A DNA stretch of 57,825 nt from Martelella radicis (GCF_014196625.1 NZ_JACIDZ010000013.1:114354-172178), one strand, 5' to 3'; positions 27,276 through 36,735 are shown, counted from the stretch's first letter. Made by a program: numbers and translations. Notes: generated by a model not told the origin, from the letters alone.

Positions 27276-28037
27276 ATGCCGAACCCCGCCGTCAGTCCCG
27301 CCATCGCAGAGCTTCGGGAGCGCATCGCGCATCTCGAAGGACCGGGCGGACGTGCGCGCTCGGTCCTGCCCTTCGGTCTGAAGGACATAGATCGCAAACT
27401 GCCGGGCGGCGGTCTGGCGCTCGGCTGTCTCCATGAGGTGGCGGGTGGCGGCAATGGCGCCGTCGATGGCGCCGCAGCCGCGCTGTTCGTGGCCGGCATT
27501 GCCGCACGCACCCGAGGCAAGGTGCTCTGGGTGGTCACGCGTCCCGATCTCTTTGCACCGGCAATCGCCCAAGCCGGGCTTCAGCCCGACCGCGTGATCC
27601 ATGTCGAGGCTGGCGACGAAAAGGCATTACTCGCCTGTTTCGAGGAAGGGCTTCGCCATGGCGGGCTTGGCGCGGTTGTCGCCGAAACGGCGCGTCTTTC
27701 CATGACGGCCTCGCGCCGTCTTCAACTGGCGGCTGAGACGTCCAACACCATTGGGCTGGCACTGCGCCGATGGCGACGGCAGACCGAGGCGGGCGATTTC
27801 GGGCAGCCGACGGCGAGCGTCACCCGCTGGCGGGTTTCCGTCCTGCCCTCGCGGCCTCTGCCTGTTCCAGGCCTTGGCCGCGCGCGCTGGCTGGTAGAGC
27901 TCATCCGATGTCGTGCCGGCGAAAGTGCTGATTTTGAACTGGAGGCGTGTGATGACACGGGTCGTCTCGCTCTTCCTTCCGAGGTGGCCGACGGATCGCC
28001 TCAGAAGGAAGTCGGGCGACGCATCGCCTCCCGCTGA
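27276..28037 (+). CDS. imuA: ImuA, RecA-like accessory protein of mutasome
   Basis: 253 aa with RecA-fold features (LPFGLKDIDRKLPGGGLALG opening, VLWVVTRPDLFAPAIAQAGL strand-helix). The Walker A loop is degenerate (GGGNGAVDGAA). ImuA works with ImuB and DnaE2 in damage-induced mutagenesis. It has AAGGAG upstream of ATG 27276 and is the first gene after the LexA box. Its 3' end overlaps imuB by 86 bp, common in this cassette. Confidence 0.88.
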   Translation: MPNPAVSPAIAELRERIAHLEGPGGRARSVLPFGLKDIDRKLPGGGLALGCLHEVAGGGNGAVDGAAAALFVAGIAARTRGKVLWVVTRPDLFAPAIAQAGLQPDRVIHVEAGDEKALLACFEEGLRHGGLGAVVAETARLSMTASRRLQLAAETSNTIGLALRRWRRQTEAGDFGQPTASVTRWRVSVLPSRPLPVPGLGRARWLVELIRCRAGESADFELEACDDTGRLALPSEVADGSPQKEVGRRIASR

Positions 28038-29475
28038 TGCGCCGCTCGTCATGGTCGGCCGCACCGGCCGCCGCCGTCTGATCACGGCACTCGACGCCAA
28101 TGCCGAACAGCTTGGTGTCCGTATCGGCATGGCCGTCACCAAGGCGCAAGCCCTTGTGCCGGGCCTGGTGATCGCCAATTCAGATCCTGCCGCCGAGGCT
28201 GAGGGGCTGAACAAGCTGGCGCTCTGGGCGCTTCAGCGGGTTTCGCCCGTGGTCATGGCCGATCCGCCGGATGGTCTGGTGATCGATACGACCGGCGCCG
28301 ATCATCTGCATGGCGGAGAGGACGCCATGCTTGCCGACATGGTCCGGCGCTTTGCAGCGGCCGCCGTCGAGGCGCGTGCTGCGGTCGCGGACACTTGGGG
28401 CGCCGCGCATGCCGCAGCCCGGCTTCTGGCTCGACCCACGATCGTCATTCCACCGGGAGAAACCGAGGCGATGCTGCGAACCTTGCCGCTTTCAGCACTC
28501 AGGCTCGATCCCAGTAAGGTGTCCGACCTGCACACACTCGGCTTCGAGACTATCGCCGAGCTGCTGGATCAGCCGCGCGCACCGCTGACCCTGCGCTTCG
28601 GCCCGGAAGTCGTCCGGCGGCTGGACCAGGCGCTTGGTCGGATAGCCGAGCCGGTCGATCCGATCCGCTCGCCGGAGCTGGTCGAAGTGCGCAAGGCCTT
28701 CGCCGAGCCCATCGGCGCCCCGGAGACAATCGCCCGCTATATCGGGAAACTCGCAGACGCCCTCTGTCTTGAACTCGAAAAGCGCGGCCTTGGCGCACGG
28801 CGGCTGGATCTTCTTTTCCACCGCGTCGATAGCACCATGCAGTTCATCCGCGTCGGCACTGCCCAGCCGGTGCGCGATCCTCGACGCCTTGTCCGCCTGT
28901 TCCGCGACAGGTTGGAGACCGTTGATCCGGGCTTCGGGATAGAGATCATGGTGCTGGTCGCGATCCAAGCCGAACCGTTGCGTGAGAAGCAGACGATCTC
29001 CTCCCTGATTGAGGAGCCAGAGGCCGATGTTTCCGACCTCGTCGATGTCCTCGCCAACCGCGTCGGCGAACATCGGCTTTGCCGGTTCGTGCCGGTTCAA
29101 AGCGATGTGCCCGAACGCTCGGTCGCCCGCATTGCTCCGCTTGCGCCGGAGACCGGACTCACATGGGACGGCGACTGGCCGCGCCCCCCACGGCTGTTGC
29201 CAAGACCGGAGCCGATCGAGACCATGGCGCTTCTACCGGATCACCCTCCGGTCTGGTTCACCTGGCGCGGCGTGCGCCGTCGTATCCGTCGTGCCGATGG
29301 ACCGGAGCGGGTCCGTGGCGAATGGTGGAAGCGGGATGCCGAACTGACAGCCGTCCGCGACTATTTCCGGGTTGAGGACGACACCGGCGAGCGCTACTGG
29401 CTGTTTCGCTCCGGCGACGGCGAGCATGAGGATAGCGGCTCACACCGCTGGTTCATCCATGGGATCTTCGGATGA
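27952..29475 (+). CDS. imuB: ImuB, catalytically inactive Y-family protein of mutasome
   Basis: 507 aa. Y-family fold with palm opening [17 protein letters not shown], where active polymerases have the D-x-D-x-F-x-A-S metal site, so ImuB is expected to lack polymerase activity. It keeps the family strand [14 protein letters not shown] and fingers/thumb features. It acts as hub joining DnaE2, ImuA and the beta clamp. ATG 27952 has GGAGGCG upstream. The start lies inside imuA and the stop overlaps dnaE2 by 4 bp (ATGA), so all three are translationally coupled. Confidence 0.9.
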   Translation: MTRVVSLFLPRWPTDRLRRKSGDASPPADAPLVMVGRTGRRRLITALDANAEQLGVRIGMAVTKAQALVPGLVIANSDPAAEAEGLNKLALWALQRVSPVVMADPPDGLVIDTTGADHLHGGEDAMLADMVRRFAAAAVEARAAVADTWGAAHAAARLLARPTIVIPPGETEAMLRTLPLSALRLDPSKVSDLHTLGFETIAELLDQPRAPLTLRFGPEVVRRLDQALGRIAEPVDPIRSPELVEVRKAFAEPIGAPETIARYIGKLADALCLELEKRGLGARRLDLLFHRVDSTMQFIRVGTAQPVRDPRRLVRLFRDRLETVDPGFGIEIMVLVAIQAEPLREKQTISSLIEEPEADVSDLVDVLANRVGEHRLCRFVPVQSDVPERSVARIAPLAPETGLTWDGDWPRPPRLLPRPEPIETMALLPDHPPVWFTWRGVRRRIRRADGPERVRGEWWKRDAELTAVRDYFRVEDDTGERYWLFRSGDGEHEDSGSHRWFIHGIFG

Positions 29476-32400
29476 CCGGGCCGCGCTACGCCGAACTGCA
29501 GGTGACCACGCATTTCTCGTTTCTGCGCGGAGCGAGCAGCTGCGAGGAACTGTTCGCCCGCGCCGCAGACCTCGGCATCGAGGCCATCGGTGTCGTTGAC
29601 CGCAATTCGCTGGCTGGCGTCGTGCGGGCATTCGAAGCTTCACGGCAGACCGGCGTCCGGCTGGTGGTCGGCTGCCGCCTCGACCTTGCCGACGGCCTGC
29701 CGGTCCTCGTCTACCCGACCGACCGGGCCGCCTATGCCCGGCTATGCCGATTGCTGTCGCTCGGCAAGAAGCGGGCCGGCAAAGGCAAGTGTCACCTCGA
29801 ATGGACCGACCTCGTCGCCTATGGCGAGGGGCTAATTGCCGTCCTGGTACCGGATCGGGCCGATGATGACTGCGCCATGCATCTGCGCCGCCTGCGGGAA
29901 GCTTTCGGGGATCGCGCCTATCTGGCGCTGACACTGCGACGGCGGCCGAACGATCAGCTCCGGCTCTGGCAACTTTCGAACCTGGCTGCCGCAACGCGGG
30001 TCCCGACTACTGTCACGAATGAAGTTCTCTTCCACGCGGTCGGCCGGCAGATGATGCAGGATCTCGTCACCGCGATCCGGCACAATGTCACCATCGATGA
30101 ACTCGGTCATCGCCGCGAGCGTTTTGCCGATCGCTACCTGAAGCCGCCGGAAGAGATGCACCGGCTGTTCGACCGCTACCCGGAAGCGCTCGCCCGCACG
30201 ATCGAGATCATGGACCGGTGCAGGTTCTCGCTCACCGAACTCGCCTATCAATATCCGGAGGAAAAGCTCTTTCCGGATCTCAGCCCACAGCAGGCACTGG
30301 AAAAGCTCACCTGGGAAGGTGCCGCCGAGCGCTATCCCGAAGGCCTGCCCGACAAGGTGCGTTCCAAACTCAACCATGAGCTGGCGCTGATCGAGAGGCT
30401 GGACTATGCGCCCTACTTCCTGACGGTGAATGCGATTGTCCGCTTTGCCCGCTCCAGGGACATTCTCTGTCAGGGTCGGGGATCGGCCGCCAATTCCGCC
30501 GTCTGCTATGTTCTCGGCGTGACCTCGGTCGATCCGGACCGCAATGATCTCCTGTTTGAACGCTTCGTCTCGGAGGAACGGCGCGAGCCGCCGGACATCG
30601 ATGTGGATTTCGAGCACGAACGCCGCGAGGACGTCATCCAGTGGGTCTATCAGACCTATGGCCGCGAGCGGTCCGCGCTCTGTTCCACCGTCATCCGCTA
30701 CCGCGCCAAGGGCGCGCTCCGTGATGTCGGCAAGGCGCTCGGCCTGACCGAAGACCTGACCAAAACGCTGTCGTCACAGGTCTGGGGCTGGTCCGAGGGC
30801 GTCGAGGAGAAGCACGCCCAGGAACTGAACCTCAATATGGGCGACAGACGTCTGCGGCTCGCTTTGGAGCTTGCGCGACAACTCGTCGGCACGCCGCGCC
30901 ATCTCTCCCAGCACCCGGGCGGCTTTGTCCTGACCCGCGACCGGCTTGATGAACTGGTGCCGATCGAGCCAGCGGCCATGGAAGACCGGCAGGTCATCGA
31001 ATGGGACAAGGACGATATCGACGTTCTCAAATTCATGAAGGTCGACGTGCTGGCCCTCGGCATGCTCTCCTGCATGCGCCGCGCCTTCGACCTGTTGGCG
31101 GAATACAAGGATATCCGGTTGGATCTCGCCACCATCCCGGCCGAGGATCCACGCACCTATGCGATGATCCGCAAGGCCGACACGCTCGGCACATTCCAGA
31201 TCGAAAGCCGGGCGCAAATGGCGATGCTGCCTCGCATCAAGCCGCGGACCTTCTACGATCTCGTCATCGAGGTCGCGATCGTCCGGCCCGGGCCGATCCA
31301 GGGCGATATGGTCCATCCCTATCTGCGCCGGCGCGAGGGCAAGGAAGATGTGACCTATCCGAAGCCCGAGCTCGAAGCGGTGCTTGGCAAAACGCTTGGC
31401 GTGCCGCTGTTTCAGGAGCAGGCCATGCGGGTTGCCATCGACTGCGCCGGGTTCACTGCCGGCGAGGCCGATCAGCTCCGCCGCGCCATGGCAACCTTCA
31501 AGCACACCGGCGGGGTATCGAAATTCGGCGCCAAGCTGATCGATGGCATGGTCGCCAATGGTTATGAGCGCGAATTCGCGGAGCGCACCTTCAGGCAGCT
31601 TGAAGGCTTTGGCTCCTATGGTTTTCCGGAAAGCCATGCGGCAAGCTTCGCGCTGATCGCCTACGCCTCATCCTGGATGAAGTGCTGGCACCCGGATGCC
31701 TTTTGCTGCGCGCTGCTCAATGCCCAGCCGATGGGATTCTATGCCCCGGCCCAGATCGTGCGCGACGCCCGCGACCACGGCGTTGAAGTCCGTCCGGTCT
31801 GCGTCAATGCAAGCCGATGGGATTGCACGCTGGAACCGACGAACCGCGACGACGGGCGTTTTGCCGTCCGCCTTGGGCTACGGCTGGTGAAGGGCCTCGC
31901 CAATGCCGAAGCCGCCCGGCTGGTCTCCTGTCGGGAAGACACGCTGTTTGCTTCGGTCGACGATCTCTGGCGTCGCGCCGGTATTCCTGCCGCCGCTCTG
32001 GTCGAACTCGCCGAGGCCGATGCATTCAGGCCGTCACTCGGGCTTGCCCGCCGCGAGGCGCTCTGGGCGATCAAGGCCCTCAGGGACGAACCGCTGCCGC
32101 TCTTTGCCGCTGCTGCAAGGCGTGAGGCCGGTATTGTACCCGAGCAGGCCGAGCCGGAGCCCCTTCTCAAACCCATGGAGGCCGGCCGGGAGGTGGTCGA
32201 GGATTACGGCCATCTGGGCCTGACCCTCAGGAAGCATCCGGTATCGTTTCTGCGGTCGAAGCTGACCCGACAGCGGTTCAGCTCCTGTGCCGAAGCCGTC
32301 TCGCTGCGCGACGGTCGCTGGGTCGACCTCGCTGGCCTCGTTCTTGTCCGCCAGCGACCGGGCTCGGCGAAGGGTGTGATGTTCATCACGCTTGAGGACG

Positions 32401-32732
32401 AAACCGCCGTGGCCAATCTCGTCGTCTGGGCCAAGGTGTTCGAGAAATACCGCCGCACCGTTCTCGGGTCCGGCATGCTCGGCGTTAAAGGGCGGGTCCA
32501 GCGAGAGGGCGAGGTTGTCCATATCGTTGCCCGCGAGCTAATTGATCTATCCGGCGAGCTTGCAAGCGTCGGCAGCCGGGATACAGCCTTTCCGCTTCCT
32601 CACGGGCGCGGCGACGAGTTTCATCATGGGGCGGCGGCGCCTGATCCACGCGGCATGCCGAAGCCACGCGATATGTTCGACCCCTATGGGCATATCGATG
32701 AGATCAAGGTGAAGCCGCGTGACTTTCGATGA
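29472..32732 (+). CDS. dnaE2: Error-prone DNA polymerase III alpha subunit DnaE2 (ImuC)
   Basis: 1086 aa, normal for DnaE2. An N-terminal PHP domain ([35 protein letters not shown]) is followed by the C-family palm with the acidic set D375, D377 and D379 ([14 protein letters not shown]), fingers ([20 protein letters not shown]), and a C-terminal OB domain ([19 protein letters not shown]). It performs lesion bypass and is the main source of SOS mutagenesis in bacteria lacking Pol V. It is last in the imuA-imuB-dnaE2 operon. Confidence 0.95.
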   Translation: MTGPRYAELQVTTHFSFLRGASSCEELFARAADLGIEAIGVVDRNSLAGVVRAFEASRQTGVRLVVGCRLDLADGLPVLVYPTDRAAYARLCRLLSLGKKRAGKGKCHLEWTDLVAYGEGLIAVLVPDRADDDCAMHLRRLREAFGDRAYLALTLRRRPNDQLRLWQLSNLAAATRVPTTVTNEVLFHAVGRQMMQDLVTAIRHNVTIDELGHRRERFADRYLKPPEEMHRLFDRYPEALARTIEIMDRCRFSLTELAYQYPEEKLFPDLSPQQALEKLTWEGAAERYPEGLPDKVRSKLNHELALIERLDYAPYFLTVNAIVRFARSRDILCQGRGSAANSAVCYVLGVTSVDPDRNDLLFERFVSEERREPPDIDVDFEHERREDVIQWVYQTYGRERSALCSTVIRYRAKGALRDVGKALGLTEDLTKTLSSQVWGWSEGVEEKHAQELNLNMGDRRLRLALELARQLVGTPRHLSQHPGGFVLTRDRLDELVPIEPAAMEDRQVIEWDKDDIDVLKFMKVDVLALGMLSCMRRAFDLLAEYKDIRLDLATIPAEDPRTYAMIRKADTLGTFQIESRAQMAMLPRIKPRTFYDLVIEVAIVRPGPIQGDMVHPYLRRREGKEDVTYPKPELEAVLGKTLGVPLFQEQAMRVAIDCAGFTAGEADQLRRAMATFKHTGGVSKFGAKLIDGMVANGYEREFAERTFRQLEGFGSYGFPESHAASFALIAYASSWMKCWHPDAFCCALLNAQPMGFYAPAQIVRDARDHGVEVRPVCVNASRWDCTLEPTNRDDGRFAVRLGLRLVKGLANAEAARLVSCREDTLFASVDDLWRRAGIPAAALVELAEADAFRPSLGLARREALWAIKALRDEPLPLFAAAARREAGIVPEQAEPEPLLKPMEAGREVVEDYGHLGLTLRKHPVSFLRSKLTRQRFSSCAEAVSLRDGRWVDLAGLVLVRQRPGSAKGVMFITLEDETAVANLVVWAKVFEKYRRTVLGSGMLGVKGRVQREGEVVHIVARELIDLSGELASVGSRDTAFPLPHGRGDEFHHGAAAPDPRGMPKPRDMFDPYGHIDEIKVKPRDFR

Positions 32733-33102
32733 TCGCTGCGAACCCCTTATGGAGGGAGTGCTTTCGATTGTGCTTTGATAGACACGCCCCGTGCTTCGTC
32801 GTCCATCCGGACTGTTTTCTTTCCGGTTGCGGCGCCTTTTTGCGCAAAGCTGATGCAACCTGCCATGGCGGAGGAATGTCTTGCCGTTGTTGCTGGGATC
32901 AATTGACGATGGGACTGTAAGACCCGGTGTCTGTCAGCAACGTCTCCGCCCCAAAAAAGACGGTTTCCGCCTTCGGCAAACCCTCCGTCTTTTTGTGTTC
33001 TCCGCCGCCCTTCGCTTCGCTGCGGCCCTGAAGGGTGCAGTCATCCTTTTCCGGTCCTTCCTGGCGTCCCTGTCAATTCGATCAAACAACGGAGACATAC
33101 CA
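32733..33102. other. Leader region before the DUF736 gene
   Basis: 370 bp without a supported gene. It contains a terminator-like hairpin at 32954-32994. The position suggests a boundary between the SOS cassette and the conjugation module. Confidence 0.4.
32954..32994 (+). terminator. Intrinsic terminator after the SOS cassette
   Basis: AAAAAGACGG and CCGTCTTTTT pair perfectly around a 21-nt loop that can itself partly pair (TTTCCG/CGGCAAA). A-rich on one side and T-rich on the other, it could stop transcription in both directions. Confidence 0.7.
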
Positions 33103-33423
33103 ATGGCAGACCTGATCAACTTCATCCGCTTCAACGACAACGGCACTTTGGAAGGCAACATCGCCGCACTGGACTTCGACTTCGACATCACTGGCGAAGA
33201 GCTCAACAGCACGAACCCGAAAGCGCCTGTCTACCGCTTGTATGGCGTATCCCCGCGAGGCCGGAAGATCGAGGTTGGCGGCATCTGGCGTCAGACGAAC
33301 CAGAACGGCGAAGAGTATCTGCAGCTGACTGCTGCGACCCCGAGCCGGGCTTTCCGTGCAAACCTCGGCAAGTTTCCCGGCCAGGACGACGATGACCTGA
33401 TGACCGTGATCCCCTGGAGCTAA
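33103..33423 (+). CDS. DUF736 family protein
   Basis: 106 aa. The full DUF736 pattern is present (short beta-strand-rich protein with GTLEGNIAALDFDF and YRLYG, a GGIWRQTN motif, and PSRAFRANLGKFPGQDDDDL near the end). The function is unknown. DUF736 genes are very common on conjugative plasmids and integrative elements of Alphaproteobacteria, so it marks the start of the transfer region. ATG 33103 is preceded by GGAG, 8 bp upstream. A strong terminator follows, so it is probably monocistronic and independently expressed. Confidence 0.85.
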   Translation: MADLINFIRFNDNGTLEGNIAALDFDFDITGEELNSTNPKAPVYRLYGVSPRGRKIEVGGIWRQTNQNGEEYLQLTAATPSRAFRANLGKFPGQDDDDLMTVIPWS

Positions 33424-33430
33424 GGCTCCA

Positions 33431-33457
33431 CCGGCGCGGCGGTATCCGCCGCGCCGG
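33431..33457 (+). terminator. Terminator after the DUF736 gene
   Basis: A perfect 12-bp GC stem (CCGGCGCGGCGG and its complement) with a TAT loop begins 8 bp after the stop and continues into TTCT. Confidence 0.8.
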
Positions 33458-33650
33458 TTCTGGCAAATCCGCGCCGACCTGAATAGTCCGCACTTGTGTC
33501 CCAGCCCTACTCAAATTAAGTATCATGCATTGAGAAATGCCCGCCATTATCAAGTCAACGACCGACGCCCGTGGGGGTGTCGTGGTTCATGACGGACTTT
33601 GACGCATATAAAAGAAGCACTAAGTGGGCTTGAACAGCTGTCGCGAGAGA

Positions 33651-34082
33651 ATGACCAGAGACGAGATCATAAAAGGGCTGGGTGCGCAGCCACACGACCC
33701 GTTTGTGTGGTTCGAGGGACCACCGGTTCTGGAGCAAATACCCCCAGGAACTGTGGGTGTTAACGCTCTCAAGGTGGCAAGCGCCATCGAGAACCGGCCG
33801 AGCCGCTACGTGCACTTGCTGCCGATATTGCGCATGAGCCTGATCGGGCTGATCTATGATCCGCAGCTCGATGGCGGCATCTTGCCCCTCCAAATGCTTG
33901 CCGACCGTCTTGGCGTCAGCCGGTTTACGATCCCGCGCAACTGCGTCGTGCTTGAGGAGATGGGGCTGTTTTATAAGGTCACGAAGAACGGCCGCTACGC
34001 TGTCGAGCCTGATACGGCGTTGGTCGTGTTTCATGACCTGTTCGTTCCGTTGCCGGCGAAACGGCTCCGCAAAGACGATTGA
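33651..34082 (+). CDS. Winged-helix DNA-binding protein, unassigned
   Basis: 143 aa from ATG 33651 (a GTG nine codons upstream is possible). Residues 80-130 form a clear winged helix-turn-helix: LPLQMLADRLGVSRFTIPRN as the recognition unit and LFYKVTKNGRYAV as the wing. The N-terminal half has no known domain. It could be a regulator of the transfer or toxin-antitoxin genes downstream. No family is recognised with confidence. Confidence 0.6.
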   Translation: MTRDEIIKGLGAQPHDPFVWFEGPPVLEQIPPGTVGVNALKVASAIENRPSRYVHLLPILRMSLIGLIYDPQLDGGILPLQMLADRLGVSRFTIPRNCVVLEEMGLFYKVTKNGRYAVEPDTALVVFHDLFVPLPAKRLRKDD

Positions 34083-34289
34083 TGCACAGCGATAGCTGGG
34101 TCAAACATATAAAAAACAAGAGAATTATTCTTCTGGTTCTGGTAAAGTTGGCATGGTCAATAGACCTACGCTGGATTTGTCGACCAAGAGCGAGAGTGGA
34201 TAGCAGGGCCGTGCCGGTTCAAGGGTTGAGAGATTCCAGGAAGACCGGCCTGACTGCAAAACCTCACCGATCTGAAGAAGGAAAAGACC

Positions 34290-34499
34290 ATGGCGAGCAC
34301 CCTTGAAAAGACGCGCATCTCCGATGCCGAAATGGAACAGCGACGCCGGCTGGTCAACAGCGCCGATCATTCCAATGCCATGGAAGGCCTGAAGCGCGAT
34401 CCTGCCACCGACCAAATTTTCGAGGCTTTCATTCGCGGCGAGATCGAGGCCACCGACATCGTTCCGATGCTCAAAGAGTTCCGCGCCGCCAACGGATGA
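34290..34499 (+). CDS. VbhA-like antitoxin of a Fic toxin
   Basis: 69-aa class I Fic inhibitor. The inhibitory helix motif S-x-x-x-E-G is present as S28, E32 and G33 (HSNAMEG); the Glu blocks ATP gamma-phosphate binding in the partner Fic active site. A C-terminal segment (EAFIRGEIEATDIVPMLKEF) is typical of the family. A GAAGAAGG ribosome site precedes ATG 34290. The stop overlaps the toxin start by 4 bp (ATGA), giving coupled translation. Confidence 0.88.
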   Translation: MASTLEKTRISDAEMEQRRRLVNSADHSNAMEGLKRDPATDQIFEAFIRGEIEATDIVPMLKEFRAANG

Positions 34500-35410
34500 C
34501 GAACTACGCTTACGAAAACCGTACCCTCAAGAACATCGATGGCTTAACCGATCACGCCAAGCTCTCTGCCGTTGAGGCGGAACGGGTTGCGGGCCGGCTC
34601 ATCGAACTGCGTCTTGGGGGTGGGCCGCAGCCGACCTTTGATGCCCGGCATCTGAAAGCGCTTCACCATCATCTTTTTCAGGACGTCTATGAATGGGCCG
34701 GGCGCACCCGAGACGAGTGGGTACAGCTTTCTGATGGCACTGTCGCGACCATGCCGAAAATGCAGAAGATTGATGGCGAGCAATTCGCGATTGGACCGGC
34801 CATTTCCAGCGCACTGAACCGATTTTCCGACGACCTGCGCGGTCAGAATTTCCTGCGCGGTTTCGACAGGGAGACGTTTGCCGACCAGGCCGCAGTCTAC
34901 TTTAATCGGCTCAACTCGATTCATCCGTTTCGCGAAGGCAATGGCCGGGCGCAGAGGGAATTCATGACTGCGCTGGCGAAGAACGCCGGTCACGAACTCA
35001 ATTTTGATGTCGTGTCGGCCGAGCGCATGGCGCAAGCCAGTATTGCCGGTCATGAACGCGGCGATGTGGATGCCTTGAAGCGTATGTTCCGCGAGATCTC
35101 TGATCCTGAACGTGTGCAAGCCTTGGAGAAGGCACAGAATTTCCTGACCTCGCAAGGCTTTGACTGGCAAAATCGCTATATGGCAACGACTGAGCCTGGC
35201 CGTCGCTATGATGGCGTTCTGGTCGGGGTCGGCGGGTCGGATTTCATGATGCATGACAAGCAGAATATTCTCGTCGGCAAGACAAAAGACCTGCCAAGGC
35301 CGTTGCCCGAGCAAGGGCAGCATGTGACGTTCGAAACGCCACAGAAGACCCGCGCGAACGTCCGAGAGGGTAGGGGGCGTGACGACGACTTTGGCCACGG
35401 CCTCGGCTAA
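34496..35410 (+). CDS. Fic-family AMP-transferase toxin, VbhT-like
   Basis: 304 aa. Fic proteins add AMP to target proteins; VbhT-type toxins modify gyrase and topoisomerase IV. The Fic motif HPFREGNGR at residues 143-151 is complete (catalytic H143, N149, R151). The flanking core (HLKALHHHLFQDVYEWAGRTR, FNRLNSI) is normal. The last 90 residues differ from VbhT. Instead of a BID translocation domain there is a short module (YDGVLVGVGGSDFMMHD with GQHVTFETP) resembling the KfrB-type small beta domain of plasmid proteins. Cognate antitoxin overlaps upstream. Confidence 0.88.
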   Translation: MTNYAYENRTLKNIDGLTDHAKLSAVEAERVAGRLIELRLGGGPQPTFDARHLKALHHHLFQDVYEWAGRTRDEWVQLSDGTVATMPKMQKIDGEQFAIGPAISSALNRFSDDLRGQNFLRGFDRETFADQAAVYFNRLNSIHPFREGNGRAQREFMTALAKNAGHELNFDVVSAERMAQASIAGHERGDVDALKRMFREISDPERVQALEKAQNFLTSQGFDWQNRYMATTEPGRRYDGVLVGVGGSDFMMHDKQNILVGKTKDLPRPLPEQGQHVTFETPQKTRANVREGRGRDDDFGHGLG

Positions 35411-35529
35411 AATCCCATCCTTGTGATTTTGCTGTGCAGATTGCCGGCTGGACGCCGGATTCGGTCGCGGCCCTTAGGCCGCGGTTCTCTTCTTTTTCTG
35501 CCGGGATAGAGTACGGCTCCTTAGTCAGC

Positions 35530-35632
35530 GTCAATGACGAACGGTGCCCCCAATTTTGCCGCTGCCCTGCGGGCAGCAACAAAATCGGCACCCCCATTCA
35601 CCGGCCTTGCCGGTCGCTTCGCGATCATTGAC
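35530..35632 (+). other. Strongly folded non-coding region (three-way-junction-like)
   Basis: An outer stem GTCAATGA (35530-35537) / TCATTGAC (35625-35632) encloses two hairpins. The first combines GGTGCC/GGCACC, ATTTTG/CAAAAT and GCTGCCC/GGGCAGC within 35543-35592. The second is ACCGGC-CTT-GCCGGT at 35600-35614. All stems are perfect Watson-Crick. This could be a structured RNA, a plasmid single-strand origin, or a protein-binding DNA structure. It lies between the Fic toxin and the 57-aa protein gene. Confidence 0.6.
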
Positions 35633-35657
35633 ACTGCCCTGCGATCACCGGTGGCCG

Positions 35658-35685
35658 GTTTCCGTCAACAAAAGGAGACGGAAAC
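35658..35685 (+). promoter_or_regulatory. Hairpin presenting the ribosome-binding site of the 57-aa protein
   Basis: GTTTCCGTC (35658-35666) pairs perfectly with GACGGAAAC (35677-35685), whose last base adjoins the ATG. The AAGGAG ribosome site sits in or beside the 10-nt loop. Stem opening or a bound protein could control translation. A further small hairpin, ACCGG-TGG-CCGGT, precedes it at 35647-35659, overlapping by two bases, so the two are alternative folds. Confidence 0.55.
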
Positions 35686-35859
35686 ATGACGACTATCGAT
35701 CAGATCAATGAACTTCGCGCCGAGCTGACGAACTGCGACTTCTCAAAGGCCGAGCGGCAGGATGCTGAAGCAGAACTTGAAAAGCTGGAAGCACTGGTAG
35801 CAGCAGAGGAGCTTCAGTTTGAGCAGGACTTGGCAGCCTGGAACGCTGACCGCGAATGA
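35686..35859 (+). CDS. 57-aa acidic coiled-coil protein
   Basis: Short but well-supported gene: ATG 35686 with AAAGGAG upstream and a terminator hairpin 10 bp after the stop. The protein is acidic and almost wholly helical (AELEKLEALVAAEELQFEQD), probably a coiled coil, with one Cys. No family is recognised. Its size, charge and plasmid setting would fit an antirestriction, regulatory or partner-binding protein, but nothing decides between them. The elaborate upstream fold suggests tight control. Confidence 0.6.
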   Translation: MTTIDQINELRAELTNCDFSKAERQDAEAELEKLEALVAAEELQFEQDLAAWNADRE

Positions 35860-35869
35860 GGGCAGTTTC

Positions 35870-35890
35870 AGGAAGGCTGTCAGCCTTCCT
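35870..35890 (+). terminator. Terminator hairpin after the 57-aa protein gene
   Basis: AGGAAGGC-TGTCA-GCCTTCCT, a perfect 8-bp stem with a 5-nt loop, followed by GTTCTCT, 10 bp after the stop. Confidence 0.65.
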
Positions 35891-36040
35891 GTTCTCTAGC
35901 CGACACCCGAAAAGCCGAATATTTTGAGCGCTGAAGCTGCTATTCCGTGCGCCAGTTCAAAATAGAAAGCTTGAAGTCAGGAAAACTATCGAACCGACAA
36001 ATCGAGCAATGCTGCACGAATACGTAACATGAGCAGGCTG

Positions 36041-36080
36041 TGACTTATAGTTTGCAATTTAGCCCGGTGTGACCTATAGT
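36041..36080 (+). promoter_or_regulatory. Direct repeats before higBA, likely autoregulatory operator
   Basis: TGACTTATAGT (36041-36051) recurs as TGACCTATAGT (36070-36080), spaced 29 bp start to start, about three helical turns, and ends 7 bp before the toxin ATG. Such repeats are usual binding sites for the HTH antitoxin. Confidence 0.55.
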
Positions 36081-36086
36081 AGGCAT

Positions 36087-36383
36087 ATGGTCGAGTTAAT
36101 CAAAACGGCAACATTTGATCGCTGGCTTTCGAGCCTAAAAGACCGAACTGTAGCCGCAAAGGTCGCCGCTCGCCTCGTGCGACTTTCAATGGGCAATCCC
36201 GGTGATGTGGAGCCCGTGGGATCGGGGATTTCCGAGCTTCGAATTCACTACGGCAAGGGATATCGAGTTTACTATATGAGGCGCGGCGAGTTGATTATCG
36301 TTTTGCTTTGCGGCGGCGACAAGTCGACGCAGAAAAAGGACATCAAGGCCGCAAAAATGCTGGCCGACGAGTGGAAGGATTGA
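36087..36383 (+). CDS. HigB/RelE-superfamily addiction module toxin
   Basis: 98 aa, probable ribosome-dependent mRNA interferase of the Gp49/HigB-like type. The sequence follows the family closely: FDRWLSSLKDRTVAAKVAAR, LSMGNPGDVEPVGSGISELR, YGKGYRVYYMRRG, LLCGGDKSTQKKDI and AKMLADEW. ATG 36087 opens the conserved domain, although a good ribosome site is not evident. It is toxin-first, 4 bp before its antitoxin, as in higBA loci. Confidence 0.88.
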   Translation: MVELIKTATFDRWLSSLKDRTVAAKVAARLVRLSMGNPGDVEPVGSGISELRIHYGKGYRVYYMRRGELIIVLLCGGDKSTQKKDIKAAKMLADEWKD

Positions 36384-36387
36384 AACT

Positions 36388-36735
36388 ATGGCAAGGGAAG
36401 TTTTTAGCCGTTTCGATGCGGCCGATTACCTGAAAACCAACGAAGATATTGCTGCCTTCCTGGATGCCGCGATGGAAGAAGGCGGAGACGATCCTGAGTA
36501 TATCGCTGTCGTTCTTGGAACCATTGCGCGAGCGCGCAATATGAGCCAGTTGGCGCGTGACACCGGGCTTTCTCGGGAAGGTCTTTCGCGCGCGCTTTCC
36601 GGCAACGGGAACCCGACAATGGCAACGTTGATGAAAGTGGCCAAAGCGCTCGATCTTAAAATTCAGGTTGTTCCTGCCTTGTCTGCAGGAGCAGCTTCGA
36701 GTGCTTCAGAACATCGAGCCGCTTCCCAAGTGTAG
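36388..36735 (+). CDS. HigA-like antitoxin (addiction module XRE-type)
   Basis: 115 aa. An N-terminal FDAADYLKTNEDIAAFLDAAME segment, which embraces the toxin in this family, is followed by an XRE-type HTH at residues 50-90 (MSQLARDTGLSREGLSRALS with NPTMATLMKVAKALDLKIQV). It neutralises the upstream toxin and probably represses the operon through the TGAC(T/C)TATAGT repeats. The C-terminal 15 residues are disordered Ala/Ser. Confidence 0.88.
   Translation: MAREVFSRFDAADYLKTNEDIAAFLDAAMEEGGDDPEYIAVVLGTIARARNMSQLARDTGLSREGLSRALSGNGNPTMATLMKVAKALDLKIQVVPALSAGAASSASEHRAASQV

Noticed and set aside
35870-35890. Possible CRISPR-like or REP repeat
   Set aside because: It is a single hairpin without further copies. 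No array of regularly spaced repeats was found anywhere in the window.
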